10,802 nt of DNA from Candidatus Sulfopaludibacter sp. SbA3 (GCA_945865705.1 CAMBEY010000081.1:1-10802); one strand, 5' to 3'. Positions 1 through 7,296 are shown, numbered from the stretch's first letter. The notes: a model not told the origin generated them from the letters alone. Translations and numbers: made by a program.

Positions 1-883
1 GACGGTACAGATAGAAATTGTTCATTCCCAGATGCCCGAAAACTCCATCGTATTCGGCCAGGTATTGCTCCACCGCCACAAATTGCAGCCACTCTTTCAG
101 ATCAATGTATTCGGAGACTGCCGCGACGAAGTTGGCGTCGGACGATTGATTGATCGCCTTGATCATCGCCACCAGCGTGGCGGGGTCATAGTTGGTTTTG
201 CGCGTCTTGGGCTCGAACATCATCGGCGCATAATTGGCCGGATCATCGCCCATATATTCAAAGTTGTACTCGCGCACCCAGGAGAATTGGAAGAAGTACC
301 CGGCGCTTTCACCATAGACGCGATTGAGGAAGTTGGTATCCATCTCCTCGATGATGATATACAGACCGATGTAATCGCCGTTCATGAAGACTTTGGCGAA
401 CGCCTCGCGCGGAGCCGGGATGTCCATGCGGCGGAACAGCATCATGCTCAGCCGGTCATGCACGAACGACCAGTCCTGCAGGGCATTCTTCAGGCGGAAC
501 GCGCTCAAGCCAAGAAATCGTTGCGAGGAGACATAGCGGCTGAAGTCCAGCCCGAGATACGGTTTTACGCCGCTTGCCGAGCCAGTGCCGCGCGAACGCA
601 CGCCAATGCGCTGGACCTGCTGTCCACTCCAGGAAAAGTTTGCCTGATAGTAGGTGTCCGCGCGGAAATTGGCTTTCAGTTGCGCCCAGTCCGCCGGCGC
701 CATGGTCAGGTGGATCTCATGCAGCACGGAGTCGTTGAACAGCGTGTCCGATGTCTGGCTCGCAGTCTGTGCCCAACCCGCGGGCGCGAGCATTAATGAC
801 AAAACAGCCAGCGCGCACAAATGGATGCATCGCCTTGCGCGCTGAAAATTTGATTTAGATTTCCGATCCATCCGCCATCGCAT
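1..883 (-). CDS. Exported CotH-kinase-family protein (C-terminus beyond window)
   Basis: The minus strand is open from an ATG at 883 to the left edge, giving 294 codons and no stop. The start is preceded by AGGACGGAAG about 10 nt upstream; an in-frame ATG at 871 is the alternative. Residues 1-39 form a signal peptide: a basic, arginine-rich n-region, a hydrophobic stretch (LCALAVLSLMLAPAG) and a cleavage site after AWA. The mature part matches the CotH fold (family knowledge): an early beta region around FNDSVLHEIHLTM (49-61), a VRSRGTGS glycine/arginine loop (95-102) followed by K107, the segment RLKNALQDWSFVHDRL (130-145), NGDYIGLYIIIEEMD (168-182) and NNFYLYR at 288-294. CotH of Bacillus is an atypical protein kinase that phosphorylates spore-coat proteins; bacterial homologues outside spore formers are exported and of unknown substrate. 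Kinase activity here is inference, because the C-terminal half with catalytic metal-binding residues is outside the window. No partner gene is visible downstream; the MBL gene upstream is 254 bp away, so it is probably a separate transcription unit. Confidence 0.85.
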   Translation of the reverse strand, partial: MRWRMDRKSKSNFQRARRCIHLCALAVLSLMLAPAGWAQTASQTSDTLFNDSVLHEIHLTMAPADWAQLKANFRADTYYQANFSWSGQQVQRIGVRSRGTGSASGVKPYLGLDFSRYVSSQRFLGLSAFRLKNALQDWSFVHDRLSMMLFRRMDIPAPREAFAKVFMNGDYIGLYIIIEEMDTNFLNRVYGESAGYFFQFSWVREYNFEYMGDDPANYAPMMFEPKTRKTNYDPATLVAMIKAINQSSDANFVAAVSEYIDLKEWLQFVAVEQYLAEYDGVFGHLGMNNFYLYR

Positions 884-1137
884 ATTGTTTTCGCTTCCGT
901 CCTATTCCCGGCCCGCTGCCCGGAACCATGGGCAAAATTAAACTATCGGACAGGAAAGAATTTCCTTGAATGGTACGAAGGCCTCATTTGGAGTTGCCTG
1001 TACCTGAGCGGTAACCGGACGGGCGGACCCGGGAGAGCAATTTAGATACACGCGCGCTGCGACCGATGCGCGCTGCGGAAAGCCGCCGGAAGGGAAGCCG
1101 ATTGTAGCGATTGGAGAAAAATGATGAAGAGAGGGGG
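884..1137. other. Intergenic gap between two minus-strand genes
   Basis: I find no convincing gene in these 254 bp. There is a 10-bp direct repeat GCGCGCTGCG at 1052-1061 and 1068-1077, and a short imperfect dyad AGGAAA/TTTCCT at 952-966. Neither is followed by a T-run that would make a clear terminator for the MBL gene, which ends at 1138. Promoter elements for the CotH-like gene must lie here, but no good -35/-10 pair stands out. Confidence 0.5.
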
Positions 1138-1803
1138 TTAGTTCAATTGCAGAAAGGGATTGTGAACTCGTTCGTAGCCGATGGTGGTCTCCTCGCCATG
1201 GCCGGGTATCACGATCACGGCATCATCGAGCGGCAGCAGCTTGTCCTTAATCGACTTCAGGATCGTCCGCGTGCTGCCGCCGCGCAGGTCGGTTCGCCCA
1301 ATGCTGCCGCGAAACAACGTGTCGCCGGCAATTAGCGTCGGAGGCTCCAGCGATTCCACGCCATCTCGATCAGAAAACTGCGGGACCAGCAAACAGATGC
1401 TTCCCGGCGTGTGCCCCGGAGTGTGAATTACCGTGGCCTCGATGCGCCCAGCCCGAATGGTGTCGCCGTCCTTGGGCGAGAGATCAATCTCCGTCTTCTC
1501 GGGATCGGCCACGCCGATCATCAGTGCCTGTTCGCCCAGATGCTTGTACAGCTCCAGATCATTCTCGTTCAGATACACCGGCGCGCCCGTTGCCGCCTTC
1601 ATTTTTTTCGCACCGCCGATGTGGTCAATGTGCGAGTGGGTAACGATGATGGCCGTTACGCGCAGCTTATGCCGCGCTACGATAGCCAATATCTCGTCTA
1701 TATCATCGCCGGGATCAATGACCATAGCTTCGCCAGTAGACTCATCGCCAAGCACGGAGCAATTACATCGCAGCATTCCCACCGGCAATATTTCATGGAT
1801 CAT
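1138..1803 (-). CDS. MBL-fold metallo-hydrolase, glyoxalase II-like
   Basis: This complete 221-residue protein has the full metallo-beta-lactamase signature. THSHIDHIGG at 55-64 supplies H56, H58, D60 and H61; HTPGHTPGS at 127-135 supplies H131; AGDTLF at 159-164 supplies the bridging D161; and PGHG at 200-203 supplies H202. The length and the GDTLFRGSIGRTDL motif (160-173) place it with the short, YcbL-type members of the glyoxalase II group, which hydrolyse thioesters such as S-lactoylglutathione-like substrates using a two-metal centre. They lack the long C-terminal substrate domain of classical glyoxalase II, so the real substrate is uncertain. There is no signal peptide, so it is cytosolic. 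The start ATG at 1803 fits the family's usual N-terminus (M-x-x-E-I-x-P-V-G). It has no Shine-Dalgarno sequence but a TATAAT only eight bases upstream, suggesting a leaderless mRNA. It stands alone between gaps of 254 and about 340 bp. Confidence 0.93.
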   Translation of the reverse strand: MIHEILPVGMLRCNCSVLGDESTGEAMVIDPGDDIDEILAIVARHKLRVTAIIVTHSHIDHIGGAKKMKAATGAPVYLNENDLELYKHLGEQALMIGVADPEKTEIDLSPKDGDTIRAGRIEATVIHTPGHTPGSICLLVPQFSDRDGVESLEPPTLIAGDTLFRGSIGRTDLRGGSTRTILKSIKDKLLPLDDAVIVIPGHGEETTIGYERVHNPFLQLN

Positions 1804-1811
1804 AACAGAAA

Positions 1812-1817
1812 ATTATA
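1812..1817 (-). promoter_or_regulatory. -10 box for the MBL hydrolase, implying a leaderless mRNA
   Basis: Read on the minus strand, a perfect TATAAT ends 8 nt before the ATG at 1803. The usual -10 to +1 distance would put transcription start within a base or two of the start codon. No ribosome-binding site lies between. A -35 match is poor (the region is GC-rich); a perfect palindrome CGGGCGG-G-CCGCCCG at 1824-1838 occupies the -35 to spacer zone and could be an operator or chance GC-rich dyad. Confidence 0.45.
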
Positions 1818-1879
1818 ACACGCCGGGCGGGCCGCCCGCGGCGGCAGAGAATGGGGACTGGTAAAACGTAGGGGTTGCG

Positions 1880-1960
1880 TGTCATTCCGAGCGGCGCGAG
1901 GAATCTTTTTTCCCCCACTCCGAAAGGTAAAGCAGGTTCCTCTCTGCGCTCGGAATGACA
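1880..1960. repeat. REP/REPIN-like palindromic intergenic repeat
   Basis: Two 14-bp arms are perfect inverted copies: TGTCATTCCGAGCG at 1880-1893 and CGCTCGGAATGACA at 1947-1960. Similarity extends inward, with GAGGAATCT on the left (1899-1907) facing a reverse-complement GAGGAACCT on the right, leaving a short T-rich centre. From memory, sequences of the form GTCATTCCGAGC...GAGGAATCT are dispersed in many copies in Acidobacteriota and several other phyla. The inverted pairing of two copies is the layout of a REPIN, a non-autonomous mobile repeat. It lies in the shared upstream region of the divergent MBL and DUF5916 genes, not at a gene end, so a terminator role is less likely. Copy number in the genome cannot be judged from the window. 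Confidence 0.7.
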
Positions 1961-1987
1961 GCCGCATCAGATCGTATACTCTGGTGG

Positions 1988-2080
1988 CTAGATTGCATCC
2001 TTGACCACGATAATTCGCTCGCGTAGAATTGCTTGTAGCTGAGCTACCGTTGGCGGGTATAACTGTTGATGGTTCAGCAT
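1988..2080 (-). other. Short 30-codon reading frame resembling a methionine synthase N-terminus
   Basis: On the minus strand an ATG at 2080 opens 30 codons ending in TAG. The second half reads QLQAILRERIIVVKDAI, which looks like real protein. It resembles from memory the first helix and strand of the homocysteine-methyltransferase domain of MetH-type methionine synthase (pattern E-Q-L-x-x-x-L-x-E-R-I-L-V-L-D-G-A-M). The match stops just where the conserved glycine-rich loop should begin. It may be a decayed gene fragment, a small unrelated protein, or chance. There is no clear ribosome-binding site, and a GTAGCT-G-AGCTAC dyad lies inside it at 2035-2047. Confidence 0.25.
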
Positions 2081-2085
2081 GTTCA

Positions 2086-2097
2086 GCCTATATAGGC
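2086..2097. promoter_or_regulatory. Perfect 12-bp palindrome upstream of the DUF5916 gene
   Basis: GCCTATATAGGC is a perfect palindrome about 60 bp before the start of the DUF5916 gene, followed by an AT-rich TATATATTAAAT tract (2105-2116) that could hold a -10 element. The position suits an operator or promoter element, but no known regulator site is recognised. Confidence 0.3.
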
Positions 2098-2119
2098 AGA
2101 GTTCTATATATTAAATTCC

Positions 2120-2141
2120 AACACTGCGTTTCTGCGGTGTT
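2120..2141 (+). promoter_or_regulatory. Hairpin directly before the ribosome-binding site of the DUF5916 gene
   Basis: AACACTGC at 2120-2127 pairs with GCGGTGTT at 2134-2141 around a six-base loop, with one G-U pair, giving an eight-pair RNA stem. It ends immediately before the AGGCGGTG ribosome-binding stretch (2142-2149). Such a stem could protect the 5' end of the mRNA or influence initiation. This is structure by eye only. Confidence 0.3.
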
Positions 2142-2155
2142 AGGCGGTGATAATC

Positions 2156-4471
2156 ATGAATAATTTTGCCAAATTAATAAGCATCCGTTGCGTTGGCGCA
2201 TTGGCGGCATTGGTATTGCTCGGGACGGCTTCCGGCTCGGCCCAACAGAGCGAGGGTTACGGGGCATCTGCAATGACCGCTCCCGCCGCCAATAGCGCGG
2301 TTGCGGCCCATGCGCAACGCTCGCTGCGCGCGGTGAAGACCACCACGCCGCCGGTGCTGGACGGCAATTTGAATGAGACCGCCTGGGAGCGCGCCACCGT
2401 TTCGCTGGGATTTATTCAGAAAGATCCGCTGGAGGGGCAGCCGTCGACGGAGAAGACCGAGTTCCGCGTAGTCTATACACCCACCACCCTGTACGTTGCC
2501 ATCCTCTGCTACGACAAAGAGAACGCCGGCATCCTGGCCAGCGACCGCCGCCGCGACTCCTCGCTCGCCAACGACGACATGCTCAGCCTGGTCATCGACA
2601 CTTTCCACGATCATCGCAACGCCTATCTGTTCCGCACCAATCCGCTGGGCACGCAGTATGACGCGCTGATCACCGACGAGGGCCGCAGCATCAACGAGAA
2701 TTGGGACGAGAAGTGGGACGTGGCCGCAAAAGTCATCGAAGGCGGATGGGTGGCCGAGTTCGCCATTCCCTTCAAGAGCCTGCGCATGAAGGACGGCGCG
2801 GGCGAGCAGTCCTGGGGCCTGGACGTCGAGCGCGTCATCCGCCGCAAGAATGAGTTTTCTTACTGGAACAGTTTCAGCCGCAGCTATAAGCTGGAGAGCA
2901 TTTCGCAGTCCGGGCACCTCGACGGCCTGGAAGGCATTGACAGCGGCATGCGCTATCGCATCAAGCCCTATAGCGTGGCGGGATTCAAGCGGTCGTCGAA
3001 TGACTTCCGCAGCAATACCGACAACGCCTCCGATGTGGGCATGGAAGTCATGAAGTTTCGCCTGACCTCCGGCCTCACCGCCGACCTCACATGGAACACA
3101 GACTTCGCGCAGACCGAGGTGGACGATCAACAAGTGAGCCTCGACCGCTTCCCGCTGTTCTATCCCGAGAAGCGCGAGTTCTTTCTCGAAGGCGCCGGCA
3201 TATTTGAATTCGGACGGCCACGCGCGGAGTTTGTCCCTGAACTGCGCTTGATCCACACGCGGCGGATCGGATCGAGCATCAATAATGATTCCTCGGTGCC
3301 CATGCAGGGTGGCGCGCGCATCACCGGCAATTATCGCGGGCTCTCGCTCGGCTTCATGTCCGTGCAGACGGAGGGCGATGCGGACTACAACACGCTGGCC
3401 AGCAACTACAGCGTCGCCCGCATTAAGAAAAATGTGTTGAATCGCTCCACCATCGGCGGTTTCGTCCTGAGCAAGGAGATGGGCGGCACGGGGGACTACA
3501 ATCGCGTGTACGGCGCGGACGTCAACTTCACTTTTTTCCGTTACCTGCAGATTCTCGGTACCTTCGCCAAGACCGCCGCGCCCATCGGGCCGGGGCGCAG
3601 TGAAGGCAAAGACTGGTTGGGCGATTTCAGCATGTTCTGGGAAGAACAGCTCTATACGTTTGGTGTGGAAACTTTTTACATCCAGCCGAACTTCCGCAAT
3701 GACCTCGGCTTCACGCGCCGCAAGGACTGGCGCCGGCATACGGCCAGTTTCACCGTGGCCCCGCGTCCGAAGAGCGGCCCCATCCGCCGCATCTCGATGA
3801 ATCCGCGATTCGATTATGAGACCGACAGCCAGTACCGCCTCACCGGCCGCCTGGCGCACATGCACAATCGCATTGAATTTCACTCCGGCGACGCCATCAC
3901 TGCCAATCCACACCGACCGTTCGAGCGCATCGACAAGCGCTTCACGCTGCGCAGCCGGCTGGTGGATATTGACCAGTACGGTCAGGCAAGGCGGCTCCCC
4001 ACCGTCGTTGTGCCGGACGGCGATTATAAGTGGTTCTATCTCAACTCCAGCTTCATCTTTTCGCCCAAGCGCCGCGTCTCCGGCGTGATTTCCTACAAGC
4101 CTTCGCCGGGCTACTATGGAGGCGACCTGGTGGAGTGGGGGTTCTCGCCGCGCGTAAAGATCAACAACAACTCGGCGGTCGAACTGAACTACCGCATCAA
4201 CGATGGGCGCATCAACACCACGGAGTTTACCGATCACGTGGTCAACTTCCGCGTCTATTACAACTTCACCAACAAGTGGCTGACCACTACCACGATGCAA
4301 TACAACAACGCCGACTCATTCTCCGGCCTGAACTTCCGCCTGAACTATATCTATCGTCCCGGCGACGATTTCTTCCTCGTCTACAACGAAGGCCGCCGTC
4401 TGGGCGAGGAATTGGACGGGCAGAAGGATCGCACCATGCAGGCCAAGTTTACCTACTCATTCGACTTTTAG
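2156..4471 (+). CDS. DUF5916 / CBM9-like outer-membrane protein
   Basis: An in-frame GTG at 2147 would add three residues, but it lies within the AGGCGGTG ribosome-binding stretch, so the ATG at 2156 is preferred (771 residues). A signal peptide covers about residues 1-30 (hydrophobic CVGALAALVLLGTASGSA, cleaved before QQ). Residues ~55-245 form a carbohydrate-binding-module-9-like beta sandwich, marked by PVLDGNLNETAWERA near 66-80 and EFAIPFKSLR near 201-210. From about 255 onward is the DUF5916 region, with the hallmark FYPEKREFFLEGAGIFEFG segment near 340. The rest is rich in alternating aromatic/polar strands and ends in TYSFDF with a terminal phenylalanine, the usual ending of outer-membrane barrels recognised by the BAM machinery. 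Family members are widespread in Acidobacteriota, Bacteroidota and Gemmatimonadota; a role in surface glycan binding or uptake is often guessed, but no reaction is established. Its 3' end is 21 bp from the converging gene, with no clear terminator. Confidence 0.9.
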   Translation: MNNFAKLISIRCVGALAALVLLGTASGSAQQSEGYGASAMTAPAANSAVAAHAQRSLRAVKTTTPPVLDGNLNETAWERATVSLGFIQKDPLEGQPSTEKTEFRVVYTPTTLYVAILCYDKENAGILASDRRRDSSLANDDMLSLVIDTFHDHRNAYLFRTNPLGTQYDALITDEGRSINENWDEKWDVAAKVIEGGWVAEFAIPFKSLRMKDGAGEQSWGLDVERVIRRKNEFSYWNSFSRSYKLESISQSGHLDGLEGIDSGMRYRIKPYSVAGFKRSSNDFRSNTDNASDVGMEVMKFRLTSGLTADLTWNTDFAQTEVDDQQVSLDRFPLFYPEKREFFLEGAGIFEFGRPRAEFVPELRLIHTRRIGSSINNDSSVPMQGGARITGNYRGLSLGFMSVQTEGDADYNTLASNYSVARIKKNVLNRSTIGGFVLSKEMGGTGDYNRVYGADVNFTFFRYLQILGTFAKTAAPIGPGRSEGKDWLGDFSMFWEEQLYTFGVETFYIQPNFRNDLGFTRRKDWRRHTASFTVAPRPKSGPIRRISMNPRFDYETDSQYRLTGRLAHMHNRIEFHSGDAITANPHRPFERIDKRFTLRSRLVDIDQYGQARRLPTVVVPDGDYKWFYLNSSFIFSPKRRVSGVISYKPSPGYYGGDLVEWGFSPRVKINNNSAVELNYRINDGRINTTEFTDHVVNFRVYYNFTNKWLTTTTMQYNNADSFSGLNFRLNYIYRPGDDFFLVYNEGRRLGEELDGQKDRTMQAKFTYSFDF

Positions 4472-4492
4472 TTCAGGATTTGGTGAACAGGT

Positions 4493-5443
4493 TTATTGCG
4501 CCGTGGTGCAAATGGAGCCGGAGTCAAGCCGTAATCGTCCACGAAGTCCCGTGCAGTATCGGCTCAGAATCTCCTTCTGAAGTCGCTCCGTATCGTTTGG
4601 CGGCCAGGATTTTTCCAGATATTCCCACGCTTGTACGGGACGTCCCGAATATAGGTAGCTGAGAGTTATCATAAGAATCTTTTGCTTGATTTCAGGATAA
4701 CTCCCGCCTTCCGTATCCTTCTCCACGGTTTCCGAATCAAGAAATTTTATTACATCCAGCCCGTTCTGTAACCTGGCAATTTCATCATCGTAAATGTTCT
4801 GAAATTCAGAACTAACATCCCTGAAGTCGTTGCCCACCAGACGGAGAATCAATAGCGGAATTGGGGAAAAAGCATACGGTCCTTCAAAATAAGCGAATGT
4901 ACCATCATGAGCAGCTATCTCGATCTTTTCGCTATCGCGCAGCGATTTGAATGAAATGCTAGCTTCGTTTTTGATTTCCCGAATGAGATGAGACGTGGTT
5001 CCAAGGGAGATAAAATAGTAGGTCCAGCAACAATGCGCGCCTCCTGAATACCCAGAGATGACGGCATCAACTTCGCCATCTCCATTGATATCTGTGCCGG
5101 ATATGTCTTCAATTTCGGCGCCATCCGCATACACTTCAAAAACGATTTCACCCCTAGGTGAGCGAATAACCGCATGGCAGGTCAATGCTGACGGATCACT
5201 CGGATACTCTGGATCGAGATCAGGTTTGATTTCGATTTCATAGTTGCCAATAACTCGTTTGCCGCCGCCCTTGTGCTGAAACCACATACCTGCGGCGGCT
5301 GTTGGATCATAGCCACGGTAGCATTGAAAGGGACGCGGACCAGATTGTGCTGGCACTGGGACCGCATCGACGTGTGGGATGCCGATTCCTAACAAGAACA
5401 AGAATGCGCATAGCCTTAGTGCTAAGTGGCGGTGGCTGCTCAT
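4493..5443 (-). CDS. Exported protein of unknown function with a calcium-loop-like motif
   Basis: I do not recognise this family. The frame opens at an ATG at 5464, but an AAGGAGG ribosome-binding site lies just inside it and points to the ATG at 5443 (316 residues). That start gives a clean signal peptide (LALRLCAFLFLLGIGIPHVDA). The mature protein has a beta-rich N-terminal half. DINGDGEVD at residues 118-126 has the spacing of a calcium-binding DxNxDGxxD loop, as in FG-GAP or dockerin-like repeats, and is followed at once by SGYSGGAHCCW (131-141) with a paired cysteine. A helical C-terminal third contains LSYLYSGRPVQAWEYLEKSWP, reminiscent of a single TPR-like helix pair. It follows the M28 peptidase by 27 bp on the same strand, so the two are probably co-transcribed and both exported. 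Its DNA looks more AT-rich than its neighbours, with less G/C-ending codon use, which may mean acquisition from elsewhere. Confidence 0.8.
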   Translation of the reverse strand: MSSHRHLALRLCAFLFLLGIGIPHVDAVPVPAQSGPRPFQCYRGYDPTAAAGMWFQHKGGGKRVIGNYEIEIKPDLDPEYPSDPSALTCHAVIRSPRGEIVFEVYADGAEIEDISGTDINGDGEVDAVISGYSGGAHCCWTYYFISLGTTSHLIREIKNEASISFKSLRDSEKIEIAAHDGTFAYFEGPYAFSPIPLLILRLVGNDFRDVSSEFQNIYDDEIARLQNGLDVIKFLDSETVEKDTEGGSYPEIKQKILMITLSYLYSGRPVQAWEYLEKSWPPNDTERLQKEILSRYCTGLRGRLRLDSGSICTTAQ

Positions 5444-5470
5444 ACTCCCTGCAACCTCCTTCATCTTGAT

Positions 5471-7183
5471 TCATTTCCGCTCGCGCGGCTCGGGCTTGGG
5501 CAGCGGCTTGCGCGGCAGCGGCTCGGGGCGGTTGGCGGTGTGGTAGACGAACGAGGCGATGATCGCGGCGGCCTGCATCAGGTCGGCGGGAACGATGCGG
5601 TCGTAGACGTCCATGTTGGAGTGATGCGTGCGCGAGTTGTACTCCACCTGATCCTGAATAAATTGGAAGCCAGGGATGCCCACTGCGTCGAATGACAGGT
5701 GATCCGTGCCGCCCGTGTTGCGAATCGAGAGCGTGGTCGCGCCCAGATCACGGAACGGCGACAGCCACGCATCGAAAGTGGGTCGCACCATGTCGTTGCC
5801 CTGCAAATAGACGCCGCGTATCTTCCCCGTGCCGTTGTCGAGATTGTAGTAGGCGGATACCTTGCCATGCTCTGGCAGCAGCTTCATCGTTTCGGTATCG
5901 GCATAGTGATTTTTCACATAGCCTTCCGAGCCGAAGATTCCCTGTTCCTCGCCGCTCCATAAAACCAGCCGCACGGTGCGGTCCATCTTCAGGTCCAGCG
6001 TTTTCAGGATGCGCATCGCCTCCATCATGACCGCGCAGCCGGCGGCGTTGTCGGTGGCGCCGGTGCCAAAGTCCCAGGAATCGAGATGCCCGCCAATGAT
6101 GACCACTTCATCGCGCTTCGCCCCACCCGGCAGCTCGGCGACCACGTTCGATGCTTCCACCGGATTCTCATAAAACTGCGCGCGCACCTCCACCTCGATC
6201 TTCACCGTCTGCTTCTTCTCGACGAGGCGCATGATGCGGTTGTAGTGCTCCGGCGTCAACGCAATCGACGGTGGAGGTAAAGGGAAGCCGGCTTTATAGG
6301 CCGAGCCGGCCGTGGGAGGAAATATCGTTCCCCCATCACCCGCGCTGGCCGGATAGATCAGCAACCGCACGCCCTCATTTTTCAGAAACGTGTAGAGCTT
6401 GCTGTACATGGCTTCGCGCTTCACTCGAATTTGCTCGAAGACCCAGGCCGGCGCGTAGGCATTAAATCGGCGGCGCTCTTCGGGATCGGAGGGCGGATGG
6501 GGATCGTCCACATTAATGTCGATCGGCTCGACCGGCTCGGGCGCCTCGGCGCGCTCGCGCAACTGGTCCGCCGTGTAACGAGTCGATGCGGCCTTGTCCT
6601 GCGGCTCAAGTTTTTTCAATGGGCGGTACAGCAACATCTGATCGCGCAATTTGCCTTTGTACTTGGCCATGAATTTGTCGATCGCGGTTTGGTATTCGTC
6701 CACATCCTGACTGGGCTCCAGAGTGGCGATGATGGGCGTCCCGGTGAGCACTCCATTCGTGCCGGGCGTCCACGAGAGCGGCACGGCGATCAGCGGCGCG
6801 TAGCCCGGTTCGAGCAGGTGTGCCGAGACGTGGCTCGCCGACCAGCCCCGCCCGAATTTCCCCCAAGGTTCCAGCGCAGCGTTCGCCAGCCCCATTTCCT
6901 TCGAGCGTTTCACCACCCAATCCGCCGCTTTGTGGAAGCCGGGAGAGTTGGTGAGCCGCGGACCATGCACGTCGGTCAGATAGAATAGATGGTCCATCAC
7001 CCGCGAGCGTTCCAGTGCCTCCTCGCGGATGCGCTGCACCACCTGAAGATCACTGCTGTCGGCGGCAGGGAGCCACGCGGCAGGGGTCAGTAGTGTAAGC
7101 AGGAGCACCAGATGGAAAACCTGGTTGCGTGGACATCGTGACAGGCGCTGGCGCGACAGGCAATGGATATTGGTGTATGACAC
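5471..7183 (-). CDS. Secreted M28-family zinc metallopeptidase
   Basis: The frame stays open to an ATG at 7321, but the GTG at 7183 is the better start. It has GGAGGG 5 nt upstream and a TATAAT promoter 33 nt upstream, and it places a signal peptide at the N-terminus (VFHLVLLLTLLTPAAWLPA, ending near residue 40). That gives 570 residues. The peptidase core carries the M28 two-zinc set: GGHLDSW (364-370, H366), GATDNAAG (375-382, D378), SGEEQG (410-415, catalytic E412 and ligand E413), NLDNGTG (447-453, D449) and HSNMD near 521-525 (H521). Relatives are aminopeptidases or dipeptidyl/glutamate carboxypeptidase-like enzymes that trim peptides outside the cytoplasm. Residues ~100-340 form a long insert before the catalytic core that probably includes a PA-like region. 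The tail is proline- and basic-rich (EPLPRKPLPKPEPRERK). Substrate preference cannot be read from the sequence. The unknown exported gene follows closely. Confidence 0.93.
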   Translation of the reverse strand: MSYTNIHCLSRQRLSRCPRNQVFHLVLLLTLLTPAAWLPAADSSDLQVVQRIREEALERSRVMDHLFYLTDVHGPRLTNSPGFHKAADWVVKRSKEMGLANAALEPWGKFGRGWSASHVSAHLLEPGYAPLIAVPLSWTPGTNGVLTGTPIIATLEPSQDVDEYQTAIDKFMAKYKGKLRDQMLLYRPLKKLEPQDKAASTRYTADQLRERAEAPEPVEPIDINVDDPHPPSDPEERRRFNAYAPAWVFEQIRVKREAMYSKLYTFLKNEGVRLLIYPASAGDGGTIFPPTAGSAYKAGFPLPPPSIALTPEHYNRIMRLVEKKQTVKIEVEVRAQFYENPVEASNVVAELPGGAKRDEVVIIGGHLDSWDFGTGATDNAAGCAVMMEAMRILKTLDLKMDRTVRLVLWSGEEQGIFGSEGYVKNHYADTETMKLLPEHGKVSAYYNLDNGTGKIRGVYLQGNDMVRPTFDAWLSPFRDLGATTLSIRNTGGTDHLSFDAVGIPGFQFIQDQVEYNSRTHHSNMDVYDRIVPADLMQAAAIIASFVYHTANRPEPLPRKPLPKPEPRERK

Positions 7184-7216
7184 GGACCCTCCGCGATCGT
7201 GAATTAATCTTGAGTG

Positions 7217-7244
7217 ATTATAGTCCACTGGCCGGCCTCTCCAA
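7217..7244 (-). promoter_or_regulatory. Putative promoter of the M28 peptidase gene
   Basis: On the minus strand a perfect TATAAT lies at 7222-7217 with TTGGAG at 7244-7239 as a weak -35, spaced 16 bp. Transcription would start near 7210, giving a leader of about 27 nt that contains the GGAGGG ribosome-binding site in front of the GTG at 7183. It supports the GTG over the upstream ATG at 7321. Confidence 0.5.
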
Positions 7245-7275
7245 CCAGTAATTGTGCCGCCGAAACTTTTCCCAG

Positions 7276-7296
7276 TTCCGCTTAATGGTAAAATTC
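7276..7296 (+). promoter_or_regulatory. Conserved 21-bp block upstream of methyltransferase copy 1
   Basis: TTCCGCTTAATGGTA followed by AAATTC occurs here and again at 8463-8483 with a single base changed (TTCCGCTTAATGGTA then GAATTC). Each copy ends exactly 37 nt before the ATG of its gene. The flanks on both sides have diverged, so the block stands out as an island of conservation. TAAAAT/TAGAAT inside it (7289-7294) would serve as a -10 box with a leader of about 33 nt; the -35 region is weak, so an activator or alternative sigma factor may be involved (inference). Confidence 0.5.

Noticed and set aside
32..796. Plus-strand open frame of 254 codons
   Set aside because: It is antisense to the CotH-like gene, which has a signal peptide and family motifs; the plus translation has histidine/arginine-rich noise only.
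1052..1077. Two direct repeats GCGCGCTGCG as a CRISPR or iteron array
   Set aside because: There are only two 10-bp copies 16 bp apart in GC-rich DNA, with no further units or associated genes.
2174..4300. Very long open frame (about 708 codons) on the minus strand opposite the DUF5916 gene
   Set aside because: It is antisense to a gene with signal peptide, domains and barrel ending; its translation is alanine/valine/arginine-rich with no recognisable motif, as expected in a GC-rich shadow frame.
4030..4662. Plus-strand 210-codon frame across the convergent gene ends
   Set aside because: It overlaps the 3' end of the DUF5916 gene out of frame and the 3' end of the next gene in antisense; its sequence is low-complexity arginine/leucine/glutamine.
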